A stretch of DNA of 64,000 nt. Origin: JAWWOL01 sp963797535 (GTDB lineage Bacteria > Actinomycetota > Actinomycetes > JAWWOL01). The stretch is from contig CAWCPQ010000001.1 of NCBI GenBank assembly GCA_963797535.1, positions 2,852,001 to 2,916,000 of the forward strand, given 5' to 3'. A program made the position numbers and the translations under genes. The notes beneath the pieces are model-generated. The model searched no databases, was not told the DNA's origin, and was given only the letters and a program-made list of their open reading frames with translations. Positions 1-9,900 of the stretch are shown piece by piece (within the stretch, counting starts at the first letter, position 1; the number at the start of each line of letters is the position of its first letter).

Positions 1-339
1 CCCGGTGGGGTGGGAGTCGTCGGCGACTACCCGCCACACCACGAGATAGGTCCCGTCCGCCAGCCGCGGCTGCAGCAGGACGGCAAGGTCGGTGGACACG
101 TTGAACGGATGCAGAACCGACCCCGTCGCCACGTTGTGGCCGTCGGCCGTGAGCACCTCGATGTCACTGAGCGCGGTTCCGACCTGCTCGCTGAAGTGCA
201 GCAACACCTGCGGTGGCGACGCCTTGAGCACGCTGCCCTGCGCGGGCGTGCTCGACTGCAGGTAGGCGTGCGCGCTGGCGACGCCACCGCCCAGCACCAG
301 CATCGCGACGGACCCGACGAGTACGACTGCGCTGCGCAT
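1..339 (-). CDS. CopC-like copper-binding exported protein (3' end cut by window edge)
   Basis: The reverse strand reads an exported protein whose C-terminus lies beyond base 1. From the ATG at 339 there is a hydrophobic signal peptide of about 23 residues ending A-S-A. Mature sequence then begins HAYLQSSTPAQG, with His24 at the new N-terminus, as in CopC/YcnJ-type Cu(II) proteins. The strand pattern that follows (PPQVLLHFSEQV, then LADGTYLVVWRVV) is the CopC beta-sandwich. In-frame TTG (375) and GTG upstream could extend the start; the TTG has a GGGAGG about 12 bases away. The gene follows the FMN-binding gene on the same strand after about 120-155 bases, so it may be the last member of the redox cassette. 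Only 113 codons are visible, so a downstream CopD-like membrane part cannot be excluded. Confidence 0.85.
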   Translation of the reverse strand, partial: MRSAVVLVGSVAMLVLGGGVASAHAYLQSSTPAQGSVLKASPPQVLLHFSEQVGTALSDIEVLTADGHNVATGSVLHPFNVSTDLAVLLQPRLADGTYLVVWRVVADDSHPTG

Positions 340-493
340 CGAGGCCGGCAACACCCTCCAGCCGCGCGGTCTCAACTGTGGCTTCCCCTCCCGTTGTGTA
401 CGAGAAATGTAGGCCAAATCCCCCGGGTTGTCGTACAGCTCCAACTCGCGAACCCCGCACTGAGCCGTCGCCTACCGCCTGAGCGGATGGGGG

Positions 494-997
494 TCAGGCC
501 TTGTCCAGTGCGCTCTGCAACGACTGCTGGTAGCCCTCGCTGGTGTACGTGGCGCCGGAGACCATGTCGATCTTCGAGCTCTGCGCTGCCAGCGCCTCCT
601 GCCTGAGGACCGGGGCAGCGTAATTGTTGATCTCGACGTCGCGCTGCTCCCGATCGGGAATCTGTACGACCGTGACGTCGGTGATCGTGTTGCCGGACAG
701 GGTGACCGCAACCTGCACGGCGCCGTACCGCGTGTCTACCGCGTCACCCTGGATCGTCCGCTTCGCCGTCGAGGGCGCAGTTGTCTTGGTGGGACTGGGT
801 GTCGTGGTCGCTGGTGTGCTCGGTTGCACCGACAGCGTGGAGCCGGCGCTCGCCGACGGAGCGGCCGAATCAGTGGACGGCGTGCTGATCACCGCAGGGG
901 GCGCGGCCGCCGCGGACGTCAGCGGATGAGTCTTGAAGCTCAGCAGCAGGACGAGCCCGACCACCGATGCAGCAATGGTGAGGATCACGCGACGCAT
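494..997 (-). CDS. Exported FMN-binding domain protein (flavinylation motif)
   Basis: A 167-residue protein with an N-terminal membrane anchor or signal (ILTIAASVVGLVLLLSF), then a Ser/Thr/Pro-rich linker of about 70 residues. A C-terminal FMN_bind domain follows (DTRYGAVQVAVTLSGNTI, then KIDMVSGATYTSEGYQQSL). The SGATYT at residues 147-152 matches the [S/T]GA-x-x-T sequon whose last Thr receives FMN by ApbE transferase. No apbE gene is visible here. The ATG at 997 was chosen because it immediately precedes the hydrophobic segment. The gene starts 11 bases after the ferric-reductase-like gene, so the two are almost certainly co-transcribed. Inferred role: extracytoplasmic one-electron carrier taking electrons from the membrane flavocytochrome. 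Confidence 0.9.
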   Translation of the reverse strand: MRRVILTIAASVVGLVLLLSFKTHPLTSAAAAPPAVISTPSTDSAAPSASAGSTLSVQPSTPATTTPSPTKTTAPSTAKRTIQGDAVDTRYGAVQVAVTLSGNTITDVTVVQIPDREQRDVEINNYAAPVLRQEALAAQSSKIDMVSGATYTSEGYQQSLQSALDKA

Positions 998-1008
998 GAC
1001 AAATGCTC

Positions 1009-2373
1009 CTAGAACTCGAACGACTCGTGGTGGATGTGGCGCGCGGGTACGCCGCACTCGCGCAGCGCTGCCCGTACGGCCGAGGTCATGCCTTCCGGCC
1101 CGCAGACGAACACGTCGCGTTGGCTGATGTCGGGCACCAGCACGGCCAGCGAACGCGCGCTCAACGGGTCATAGCCGAGCTCACGTCGGCGGCCCATGAG
1201 GTAGCGCACCGTCGACCCACGAGCAGCGGCGATCCGCTCCAGCTCGGGATAGAACACGACGTCCTCCGGCTTGCTCGCGCGGTAGAGCAGGGTGACGTCG
1301 GCAGGCGACGGCAGCGTCTCGAACAGCGCCCGCACGGGGGTGATGCCAACGCCACCGGCGATGAGCAGCACCTTGCGGCGCCTGCGGCGGGCTGCGGTGA
1401 ACGCACCGTACGGACCTTCGGCGTAGACCCTGGTGCCCGGCTTGACCGAGGACAGCGCTGCACTGTGGTCACCGAGCTGCCGGACAGTAATGCGCAGCAG
1501 GTCCGGCTGCACCGGCGCGGACAGCGAGTAGGGGTTGGAGGCCCACCACAGGCCGCGGCTGAGAAAGCGGAACCGCAGGAACTGACCGGGCTCGACTCCG
1601 AGCTCCCCGAGCTGCTTTCCCTTGATGATCACGGAAACGACGCCGGGAACTTCTTGGTGTACGGCCATCACGCGCAGCTGATGACGACGCCACTGACGCA
1701 AGGGCGTGAGGAAGCGGTACCAGATCAGCAGGGCGGCAACGGTGCCGTACAGCAGCGACCAGACGACGCGGGCCGGCAGGTTGGACATGAACTGGTCACC
1801 GTTGGCGAACTGGTGGCTGAAGGACAGGGCGATGGCGAGGTAGGTGTAGAGGTGCAGGAGATACCAGGTCTCGTACCGCAGCCGCTTGCGAGCCGCCCTC
1901 GCCGACGTGATGCCCACCATCACGAACAGGCCGCCGGCAACGGTTGCCATCAGCACGTCGGGATAGCTCATCAGCAGCTCGGACGTCTGGTGTACGAGGC
2001 CGTTGTGCGCGGAAACCGAGTAGCCCCAGGTGATCAGCGTCGCATGGGCGACCACCAGGCAAACGGTGTAACGACCACCCATCGCGTGCCAGCGGGTCAG
2101 CCGGTCGGCGCCGATGCCGCGCTCGAGGGCGGGAACGCGCGCCATCAGGGCCAGGATGACCACCACGGTGTAGCCGGCCGCCAGCCCGGTCAGCCGGCCG
2201 GCGCCGGTGAGCCAGTCGCCGAGACCTGACTCGCTTGGCGAGTTGACGACCCAGAGTCCGAGCGTTGCGATCCCACCCAGGATGATCGCGGCCAGGGCAA
2301 GCCGCGGGTGGGTACCGCGTCGTTCGCCCGGCGGCGCCACGGGAGGCGCGGACCGGGGCAGGGTGGTGGTCAT
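1009..2373 (-). CDS. Ferric-reductase-like membrane flavocytochrome
   Basis: A 454-residue protein. The N-terminal half is a ferric-reductase-like transmembrane domain of about six helices with paired His residues typical of b-haem ligands (RWHAMGG, VVAHATL, WYLLHLYTY, SFSHQF). The C-terminal half is a ferredoxin-reductase-type FAD/NAD(P) module: FAD motif NPYSLS, pyridine-nucleotide loop AGGVGITP, and C-terminal VCGPEGM. Family role: moves electrons from cytosolic NAD(P)H through FAD and haem to an acceptor outside the membrane. The ATG at 2373 follows GAACGGAGG. It heads a unit with the FMN-binding gene, which is the likely electron acceptor. Known relatives include ferric reductases, NADPH oxidases and MsrQ-like proteins, so the final substrate is not determined. 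Confidence 0.9.
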   Translation of the reverse strand: MTTTLPRSAPPVAPPGERRGTHPRLALAAIILGGIATLGLWVVNSPSESGLGDWLTGAGRLTGLAAGYTVVVILALMARVPALERGIGADRLTRWHAMGGRYTVCLVVAHATLITWGYSVSAHNGLVHQTSELLMSYPDVLMATVAGGLFVMVGITSARAARKRLRYETWYLLHLYTYLAIALSFSHQFANGDQFMSNLPARVVWSLLYGTVAALLIWYRFLTPLRQWRRHQLRVMAVHQEVPGVVSVIIKGKQLGELGVEPGQFLRFRFLSRGLWWASNPYSLSAPVQPDLLRITVRQLGDHSAALSSVKPGTRVYAEGPYGAFTAARRRRRKVLLIAGGVGITPVRALFETLPSPADVTLLYRASKPEDVVFYPELERIAAARGSTVRYLMGRRRELGYDPLSARSLAVLVPDISQRDVFVCGPEGMTSAVRAALRECGVPARHIHHESFEF

Positions 2374-2495
2374 GTCGCCTCCGTTCAATGGGCAGTGGTA
2401 CGGGTCCGTTTGTGACCCGGTTCAGCCAGTTTGCACACGCTTGATGATGGAAACCTGTGCCGAACCTATGGCCGGCCTGTGGATGCAGACGCCGG

Positions 2496-4013
2496 TCAGG
2501 CGCGGACCGGGTGCTCGCGCGTCGACGCGGCGGCTGCCCCGGCAACCAGCGGCAGCCGTACCGTGAAGCAGGTGTGCCCGGGCACGCTGTCGACCTGGAT
2601 CTGGCCGCCGTGCGCCTGCACCACGGCCGCGGCGATCGACAGCCCGAGACCGGTCGAGCCGGCCGTGCGCGACCGCGAGGTGTCCGCTCGGGTGAAACGT
2701 TCAAAGATCTCGGGGAGTACGGACGGCGGAACGCCCGGCCCGTCGTCGAGCACGGTGACCACGGCGGAGTTGCCCTCGACATCGAGCGTCGCGGTGACTG
2801 TGGTGCCGGCGGGGGTGTGCGTGCGGGCATTGGCGAGCAGGTTGACTACCACCTGGTGCAGCCGTGGGGCGTCGCCGGTGACGACGACCGGCTCGTCCGG
2901 CAGCTCGAGGTTCCAGGCGTGGTCCGGCCCCGCGGCGTGGGCGTCACCGATCGCGTCGACCATCAGCACCGTCAGGTCGACATCCTCACGCTCGAGCGGT
3001 CGGCCGGAGTCGAGCCGGGCCAGCAGCAGCAGGTCCTCGACCAGGCTGCTCATCCGGATCGCCTGCGACTCGACCCGTTCCATCGCGTGGGCCAGGTCCG
3101 GCGGAGCGTCGGCGCGGCTGGGCCGGGTCAGCTCGGCGTAGCCACGGATGGCAGCCAGCGGTGTGCGCAGCTCGTGGCTGGCGTCCGCAACGAACTGGCG
3201 GACCCGCTCCTCGCTGTTGTGCCTCGCCTGCAGTGCGGCCGTCACGTGACCCAGCAGCTGGTTCAGCGCCGCACCGACCTGGCCGACCTCGGTGCGCCGG
3301 TCGGTGTCCTCGGCTCCGACCCGGACCGGAACGTCGACCTCGCCCCGGTGCAGCTCCATGGTCGACACCAGGTCGGCGGTCGCCGCGACCCGGCGCAGGG
3401 GCCTCAGCGCGCGGGAGACGATCGCGGCACCGAAAGCGCCCGCGAGCAGCAGCCCACCGATCGTGGCGAGGGTGATCACCAAAGCGAGCTTGATCAGCGT
3501 GGATTGCTGATCCTTCAAGGGAAGTCCGGTGATCACGACGTCACCGTCGGGCTGGGTGGAGGCCAACACGCGGTAATCGCCGAGCGTCGGCACGGTGATG
3601 GTCTGCGGTGAACCGGATGACTTCAGCTCCGAGACCGCCGCGTACTCCTCTGCGGTGAGCTGCGTCGGCTTGTTGGTCGCGCCTCCGACGATGATGCCGG
3701 AGCCGGCACCTGATGCCGGGATGCGCAGGCTGATGGTCTTGGACGGGAGACCGAAGCCCGGGATGCCCCGGGGCTGTTCGTTGCTGGCGTTGGGTCGCCG
3801 CGGATTCTGTCCGACACCGTCATCCATCGACAGCCGATTGTGCTGGTCGGCCGACATCAGCTGGTTGTCGATCTGGTTGAGCTGGAACCGGTCCAGGGCA
3901 ACGAGACTGACTCCGCCGATGACGGCGCCCAGAAGTGCGAGCAACGCCAGCAGGGCGACGATCAGCTGGGTGCGCAGAGTCAGGCCACGAACACGCGACC
4001 GGAGGCGGTTCAT
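2496..4013 (-). CDS. Two-component sensor histidine kinase (HAMP type)
   Basis: A 505-residue membrane kinase. TM1 lies near residues 17-40 and an extracytoplasmic sensor of about 130 residues follows. TM2 (LALVITLATIGGLLLAGAFG) leads to a HAMP region and the HisKA H-box DASHELRTPLAAIRGY with phospho-acceptor His280. The ATPase core shows N-box VVNLLANARTH, G1 DDGPGVPP and G2 STGLGLSIAAAVV. The ATG overlaps the response regulator's stop by four bases (ATGA), so the pair is translationally coupled. Similar to the TcrY/PrrB/CseC-like actinobacterial kinases, but the sensor region is not recognisable. The redox genes start about 120 bases downstream on the same strand and are plausible targets. 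Confidence 0.95.
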   Translation of the reverse strand: MNRLRSRVRGLTLRTQLIVALLALLALLGAVIGGVSLVALDRFQLNQIDNQLMSADQHNRLSMDDGVGQNPRRPNASNEQPRGIPGFGLPSKTISLRIPASGAGSGIIVGGATNKPTQLTAEEYAAVSELKSSGSPQTITVPTLGDYRVLASTQPDGDVVITGLPLKDQQSTLIKLALVITLATIGGLLLAGAFGAAIVSRALRPLRRVAATADLVSTMELHRGEVDVPVRVGAEDTDRRTEVGQVGAALNQLLGHVTAALQARHNSEERVRQFVADASHELRTPLAAIRGYAELTRPSRADAPPDLAHAMERVESQAIRMSSLVEDLLLLARLDSGRPLEREDVDLTVLMVDAIGDAHAAGPDHAWNLELPDEPVVVTGDAPRLHQVVVNLLANARTHTPAGTTVTATLDVEGNSAVVTVLDDGPGVPPSVLPEIFERFTRADTSRSRTAGSTGLGLSIAAAVVQAHGGQIQVDSVPGHTCFTVRLPLVAGAAAASTREHPVRA

Positions 4014-4747
4014 GTCGCGGGCTTGAGGACGTACCCCACGCCGCGCATCGTGTGGATCATCGGCTCCCGGCCGGCATCGATCTTCTTGCGCAGGTAGGAG
4101 ATGTAGAGCTCGACGACGTTGGCCTGCCCGCCGAAGTCGTAGTTCCACACCCGGTCGAGGATCTGAGCCTTGGACAGCACCCGCCGCGGGTTGCGCATGA
4201 GGTAGCGCAGCAGCTCGAACTCGGTTGCGGTCAGGGAGATCTGGTCGCCGCCACGGGTGACCTCGTGACTGTCCTCGTCGAGGCTCAGGTCGCCGACTGT
4301 GAGGACGGCCTGCTCACCGGTGGCTACGGCGGAAGTCCTTCGGCGTACGAGACCGCGCAGCCGGGCCACAACCTCCTCGAGGCTGAACGGCTTGGTCACG
4401 TAGTCGTCGCCACCAGCCGTGATGCCAGCGACCCGGTCCTCGACGGCGTCCTTGGCGGTGAGGAACAGCACCGGCACGTCGTGGGTCTCGGCGCGCAGCC
4501 GGCGCAGGACCTCGAGGCCGTCGATGTCCGGCAGCATCATGTCGAGGACGACCACGTCGGGCCGGACGTCGCGGGCCTGGCGTACGGCCGACAGCCCGTC
4601 GTGGGCGACGTGCACGTCCCACCCGTCGTAGCGCAGCGCCATCGCGAGCAGCTCGGCGATCGGTGGCTCATCATCGACGACGAGCACTCGTACGGGCGTG
4701 CCGTCGGCACGGGAAAGCGTCGTCCGAGTCTGTGCAGTCGTCGTCAC
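4010..4747 (-). CDS. OmpR/PhoB-family response regulator
   Basis: A 245-residue regulator. The receiver domain covers residues 18-130 with acidic pair VVDDE, phospho-acceptor Asp69 in VVVLDMMLPD and the conserved Lys in VTKPF. A winged-helix DNA-binding domain covers about 150-243 (LTATEFELLRYLM, then ELYISYLRKKID and MHTMRGVGYVL-type ending). The start is GTG at 4747. It overlaps the kinase gene by four bases and is the first gene of the minus-strand group running to the window's left edge. Resembles TcrX/PrrA-type regulators; the signal sensed is unknown. Confidence 0.96.
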   Translation of the reverse strand: MTTTAQTRTTLSRADGTPVRVLVVDDEPPIAELLAMALRYDGWDVHVAHDGLSAVRQARDVRPDVVVLDMMLPDIDGLEVLRRLRAETHDVPVLFLTAKDAVEDRVAGITAGGDDYVTKPFSLEEVVARLRGLVRRRTSAVATGEQAVLTVGDLSLDEDSHEVTRGGDQISLTATEFELLRYLMRNPRRVLSKAQILDRVWNYDFGGQANVVELYISYLRKKIDAGREPMIHTMRGVGYVLKPAT

Positions 4748-4876
4748 CTGTCCATCCTCGGTCGGCCGGCTGTAACCGGTCTATTGATTGCCTGTGTGTT
4801 TCCTGTGCCCTGTCGTTCAAGCGGCAAGCACGGAACGCCGACATTGGCTGCGGCCGACGCGACCGCAGGGGGACAT

Positions 4877-5422
4877 GTGACGACAAGCAACCAGACCGCG
4901 CCGGGGTGGTACCCGGACCCGAGTGACCCGAGCCGGCTGCGCTGGCACAACGGCGCGCAGTGGACCGAGGCCACGCATCCCAACCCCCAGCCCCCGGCAG
5001 CGCAGCAGCCCTACGGCGGCCTGCCGTACGGCAGCGACCAGCAGATCCCGCAGGACGGCTGTCAGCAGTGCGGGGCGACGCCGGCGATGGCGGCCGTGCT
5101 GCACGAGCACCACGGCATGCTGCTCGTCATGCGACGGCTGACCTACCGCGGTCAGTGGTGCCGCGACTGTGGCATCGCCCGGTTCCGCGAGGTGCAGCGC
5201 AAGACGATGATGTACGGCTGGTGGGGCTACTTCTCGTCAGTGATCAACCTGTTCACCGTGATCCGCAACACCGGTACCAGGAAGAAGTTCGCCGCACTGG
5301 GAGCACCGCAGGGCCGCCTGCGCGCGGGGCTCAGCGCCGGCGAGAGCGTCTTCAAGAGCCCGGGGTTTGCCGTGTCCATCTGCCTCCCGCTGGTGCTGGT
5401 TCTCATCTTCCTGGCGCACTAG
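4877..5422 (+). CDS. DUF2510 membrane protein with Cys-rich middle
   Basis: A 181-residue protein. The N-terminal GWYPDPSDPSRLRWHNGAQW is a textbook DUF2510 motif, found almost only in actinobacteria. A Pro/Gln-rich linker follows, then a segment with two CxxC pairs (CQQCGATPA and CRDCGIA) that may bind zinc. The C-terminus carries one hydrophobic stretch (VSICLPLVLVLIFLAH), suggesting a tail anchor. The GTG at 4877 has a GCAGGGGG ribosome site six bases upstream and is divergent from the response regulator. Function unknown. Confidence 0.85.
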   Translation: MTTSNQTAPGWYPDPSDPSRLRWHNGAQWTEATHPNPQPPAAQQPYGGLPYGSDQQIPQDGCQQCGATPAMAAVLHEHHGMLLVMRRLTYRGQWCRDCGIARFREVQRKTMMYGWWGYFSSVINLFTVIRNTGTRKKFAALGAPQGRLRAGLSAGESVFKSPGFAVSICLPLVLVLIFLAH

Positions 5423-5443
5423 CTCCGAGGCGGTCCGGCAGTC

Positions 5444-6319
5444 TCACACCGGATCCGGCAGGTCCATCGACGCGAGCCTTACCGGGTCGGTGACGGCTGT
5501 GATGGCGACGATGCGGCCGCCGACGACAGTGAACGCCAGCACGGAGAACACCGCGCCGTCGTCTCGCCACGAGACCATCCCCGGCAGGCCGTTGACCAGC
5601 ACCGCTCGCCCACGGGCAGCTGCCCTTGCACCGATCTCGGCGCCTGCGGCGACCTTGGTGGCGCCGAGCACCACCACCACTCCGTCAGCAGTGTCGGCCG
5701 TCAGCCGCACCGCCGGATCGAGCAAGCGCAACAGCCCCTCGAAGTCTCCATCGCGAGCCGCCGCCAGGAAGGCCTGCACCACCTCGCGCTGCTCCCGACC
5801 GGTCGCCGTCGGCGGCTCGGTGAGCTGTACCTTCCCGCGGGCGCGGCTGGCCAGCATCTTGGCGGAGTCGGTCGACTTGCCGAGGATCCGGCCGACCTCG
5901 TCGAACGGCACTGCGAACAGGTCATGCAGCACGAACGCCAGCCGTTCGCTGGGCCGTAGTGACTCGAGGACGACCAGCAGAGCGAGGCTGACCGAGTCGG
6001 CGAGCTCCGCATCGTCATCCGGTCCGGCACCGTCGTCGACGGTCACGACCAGTTCCGGCACCAGCTCGTACGGGGCCTCGGGGTGGGTCCGGCGCGCACG
6101 CAGCACGTCGAGGCTGATCCGGCTCACCACGGTCGTCAGCCAGCCGTCGAGATTGTGAATCGTCGTCGGGTCCTGGCTGGACAGCCGCAGCCACGCCTCC
6201 TGGACCACGTCCTCGGCGTCAGCGTGAGATCCGAGCATCCGGTACGCCACCGCGCGCAGCCGATCGCCCTGAGCGTTGAACGCCTCAGCGAACAGGTCCA
6301 TCGAGGTGCTGTCGGACAT
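5444..6319 (-). CDS. sigJ: SigJ-like ECF sigma factor with SnoaL-like C-terminal domain
   Basis: A 291-residue factor. Sigma region 2 spans about residues 10-75 (RMLGSHADAEDVVQEAWLR), region 4 about 110-165 (LRPSERLAFVLHDLFAVPF), and an NTF2/SnoaL-like extension about 175-285. This is the ECF41/SigJ architecture, in which the extension acts in place of an anti-sigma factor. It is divergent from an AhpD-like carboxymuconolactone decarboxylase gene, the usual ECF41 neighbour. The linker motif WLPEP of ECF41 reads LVPEL here, and the extension's DGGG motif reads DGVV, so it may be an outlying member. ATG 6319 has a GAGGAAGG ribosome site. The symbol is by similarity only. Confidence 0.85.
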   Translation of the reverse strand: MSDSTSMDLFAEAFNAQGDRLRAVAYRMLGSHADAEDVVQEAWLRLSSQDPTTIHNLDGWLTTVVSRISLDVLRARRTHPEAPYELVPELVVTVDDGAGPDDDAELADSVSLALLVVLESLRPSERLAFVLHDLFAVPFDEVGRILGKSTDSAKMLASRARGKVQLTEPPTATGREQREVVQAFLAAARDGDFEGLLRLLDPAVRLTADTADGVVVVLGATKVAAGAEIGARAAARGRAVLVNGLPGMVSWRDDGAVFSVLAFTVVGGRIVAITAVTDPVRLASMDLPDPV

Positions 6320-6402
6320 TTCGTTACCTTCCTCGATTCTGCTCCGTCAGGACTGATGACGAAGCCGGACAGGCACAGGTAACCGACCAAGGAGACGTAC
6401 CG

Positions 6403-6852
6403 ATGCAAGCACGCATGACTAGCCCCGGAAATCCGGACGTGATCGCGGCGATCCAGTCCCTCAACAAGACCATCTACGCGGGCGACGTCGACCCGCTGCT
6501 GCTCGAGCTGGTCCACTTGCGGGCGAGCCAGATCAACGGCTGCAGCGCCTGCGTCTTCGCAGGTATCCGGTCGGCGAAGAGGCGCGGGGAGACCGACGAG
6601 CGACTGCACAGCGTGGGCACCTGGCGCGAGACGCCCTTCTTCAGCGACGAGGAGCGGGCGGCACTCGCCCTCACGGAGGCGGCCACCCGCCTGCAGGACG
6701 ATGCGCCCGGTGTGACGGACGAGATCTGGGAGGCTGCCGCAGCCCACTTCGACGAGACGCAGCTGTCGGCGATCATCCTGAACATCGCCCTGACCAACTT
6801 CTTCAACCGGATCAACCGGACGATCCATGAGCAGGCCGGCAAGGCCTGGTGA
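6403..6852 (+). CDS. AhpD-like carboxymuconolactone decarboxylase family protein
   Basis: A 149-residue all-helical AhpD/CMD protein. The redox pair is visible in INGCSACVFAG (Cys47 and Cys50). AhpD enzymes have CxxCxxxH; here the His position is Gly54, so the proton-relay residue is missing. The C-terminal half (ALTEAATRL and LNIALTNFFNRI) is typical of the family. ATG 6403 follows AAGGAGA. It is divergent from the SigJ-like gene, and ECF41 factors characteristically control such neighbours, so it is the likely target. I did not find a clean TGTCACA/CGTC-type promoter in the 83-base gap. Confidence 0.88.
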   Translation: MQARMTSPGNPDVIAAIQSLNKTIYAGDVDPLLLELVHLRASQINGCSACVFAGIRSAKRRGETDERLHSVGTWRETPFFSDEERAALALTEAATRLQDDAPGVTDEIWEAAAAHFDETQLSAIILNIALTNFFNRINRTIHEQAGKAW

Positions 6853-6922
6853 GCCGCGCACGCTGACCCTGCTCGGTCTCGTTCACGGCACGGACCAGCA
6901 TGATCAGGTTTACCCTCCTCGC

Positions 6923-9900
6923 ATGCGGTTCGGCATTCTCGGCAGGCTCGAGGTCTGCCAGGCTGACGGCACGCGGGTGCCCATCCCCGGCCCAGCACGC
7001 CGCAGGTTGCTGGCCGCCTTGCTGTGCCGGCGCGGCTGTGCCGTCAGCACCCAAACCCTGCTGGACGACCTGTGGGGATCGGCTGTGCCGCGCAGCGCAA
7101 TCAGCAGCCTGCACAGTCACATCGCCCGGCTGCGGGACGACCTCGGCCGCGAGGATGCCGTCCTGCTCATCACCGAGGGTGACTGCTACCGGCTCGCCAT
7201 CGACGCCGACGACATTGACGCGGGCCTGTTCGAGCGGCTCGCCGCTGAAGCAGCCCGGCAAGCCGATCCCCGCCTCGCGCTCGATCAGTACGACGCCGCC
7301 CTGTCGCTGTGGCGCGACGAGGCCTACACGGAGTTCGGCGATGCCGCCTTCGCCGTGTCGGAGCGGGTCCGGCTGGCCGAGCTGCGCGCGCTGGCCCGGG
7401 AGCGGCGTACCGACCTTGCGCTGGCGGCCGGTCTCGCGGCCGAGGCGATCGCCGACCTCGAGGAACGGGTCCGGGCCGAGCCGTACCGGGAACGGGGCTG
7501 GGAGCAGCTCGCGCTCGCGCTGTATCGCACCGGCCGTCAGGTGGACGCACTGGAAGCCTGCCGTCGGGTGCGCAGCCTGCTGGTCGAGGATTTGGGCGTG
7601 GAGCCCGGCCCTGGCCTGCGCAACCTGGCCGGCCGGATCCTGCGACAGGACGAGGACCTGCTGACCAGCGCGGAGCGGCGGCCGCCTCCTGTCCCCGGCT
7701 GGCATGGCCGCTGCCCCTACCTGGGCCTGACCGGGTACGAGGACGCGGACTCAACGATGTTCGTCGGGCGGGAGCGGCTCACCTCGATCCTGGTCGGGCG
7801 GTTGTCCGACGAGTCGGTCATCGTCCTGATCGGCGCCAGTGGGGTCGGTAAGTCTTCGTTGGTACGGGCCGGCTTGGTGCCGGCGCTGCGCGCGGGGGCA
7901 CTGCCGGGATCAGCGTCCTGGCGGGTCGACGTGAGGACACCCGCGGACTCCGCCGGCACCCGCCCGGACGGAGCTCGCCGTCCGGACCTGCTGGTGCTCG
8001 ACCAGGCGGAGGAGCTGCTCACCAGCCTGGATCCCGTCGCGCGCGACCTCGTCCTGGCCGAGCTGGCCCGGCACGTCGACGACGACGGCCGGCTCGTGCT
8101 CGTGCTGCGCAGCGACTTCTACGGCCGGTTAGCCGATATCGACACCCTGGCGCCGTACGCGGAGAAGACGGTGGTGCTGGTCGGCCCGATGCGCGACGAC
8201 GAGCTGCGCCGGGCCCTGGTCGAGCCGGCCGCCGCCGCCGGTCTGCGCCTCGAGGATGAGCTGCTCGAGACGATCATGGACGACGTCGCGGGGCAGACCG
8301 ACCCACTGCCGCTGTTGTCCGAGGCAATGGTCCGCACGTGGCAGGGCCGGCAGGGAGACGTGCTCACCGTGGAGGCCTACCGCCTCTCCGGTGAACTGTC
8401 CGGTGCGCTTGAGGCCGCAGCCGAGGAGTGCTTCCACCAGCTCGACGACGACCAACGTCGTGCCGCCAGGCATCTGCTCGTACGGATGGCCCTGCGCACG
8501 CCGACCGGGTGGCTACGGCGTCCGATCAGCCTGACCGAGTTTCAACCGGCCAGTGACGCGGAGCAGCAGGCGCTCGATGCTCTCATCGCGGCCCGGCTGG
8601 TCGTTGCGTCCGAACAACGTTTGGAAATCACGCACGACGCACTGCTGGTCCACTGGCCACGCCTGCGCGAATGGCTCGAGGAACGAGGGCTGGCAGCGGA
8701 GCTGGCCGAGCATCTCGACGGCGCGGCCAATGCCTGGAGAGCGTCGGGGCACCAGGAGGCGGACCTCTACCGCGGCCCACGACTGAGTGCCGCCATCGAC
8801 TGGCGCACGGAGCACCCCGACGAGGTGGCGCCCGGCGAGCAGGAGTTCCTCACCGCGTCTGCGCTCGCTGCCGATGCCGAGCTCGACGCGGCTCGCGCAC
8901 AGACGGCCAGGGAAGCCCACGGTCGACGGACTTTGCGCCGCATCGTCGTTGCACTCGGCATTGTTGTCGTGCTGGCCGTCGCCGGCGGCACGGTCGCCCT
9001 GCACGAACGCGGGTCAGCTCGTAGCGACGCGAGACGTGCTGATGCCGCTGCACTCACGGCGGACTCGCGCCGCCTCGCGGCGCTGTCCGTCAATGCGCCT
9101 GACATCGCCACGTCGAGCTTGCTGGCGGTCGCCGCCTACAGGTTGCAGGACTCAGCCGACAGCCGAGCAGCGCTCCTGACCGCCGTCCAACGCAATCAGT
9201 CGGCGCTGTGGCGGGTGCCCTTCGACAACCGGCTGCTCAGAGCCGCGGCGGCTTCGGACGGGTCGATGGTTTTGGTCTCCGACAACCAGAACCTCGTCAG
9301 TATCGTCAACCCGCGCACGCGCCGGGTGACCGGCAGCTTTGATTCCATCGGGTACGTGGTCGGCCTCACCCCTGGTAACCGGCAAGCTGTCGTGTGGGAC
9401 CCCTACGACCCGGCGCCGGGCGGGCAGCTGTCGGCGTACGACTTGCCGGCGGGCCGGGCGAACCCGATCACCGATGCCATCGACGTCACCGGTCCTGAGC
9501 CGGTGATGTCGTCCGACGGCCGCTGGGTCGCCTTCATGAGCATCGCCAAGGCGGGAAGCCAGCGCGTCGTCGACATCTTCGACTCCCGTGACTGGGCTAG
9601 GCCGCCATTGACGTTCAGGACGACCACACCGGTCGCGCTCGCGGCTGGGCGCTCGAGCATCGCGGTGGAAACCGCAACAGGCGCAGTCGAAGTGCGCCAG
9701 CTGCCATCGATGCGAGTGACCGCTCGACTGGTCGGAGCGGCGAAGTCCGAGCCAGGGGTCGGAATCGCCTTGTCCCCGGACGGCTCGCGCTTGGCCCGAG
9801 TGCTTCCGTCCGACGGCTCGCGCGCCGCGGTCTACGACCTGGCCGAAGCCGGATCCGGCTCGGGCACGTCGCTGCCCGCCCAGGACCAGGGCATCACCAC

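Noticed and set aside
1027..1036. Third partial copy of the CCACATCCAC motif (reverse strand)
   Set aside because: It is inside the ferric-reductase coding end (codons for His-rich C-terminus) and lacks the hairpin blocks.
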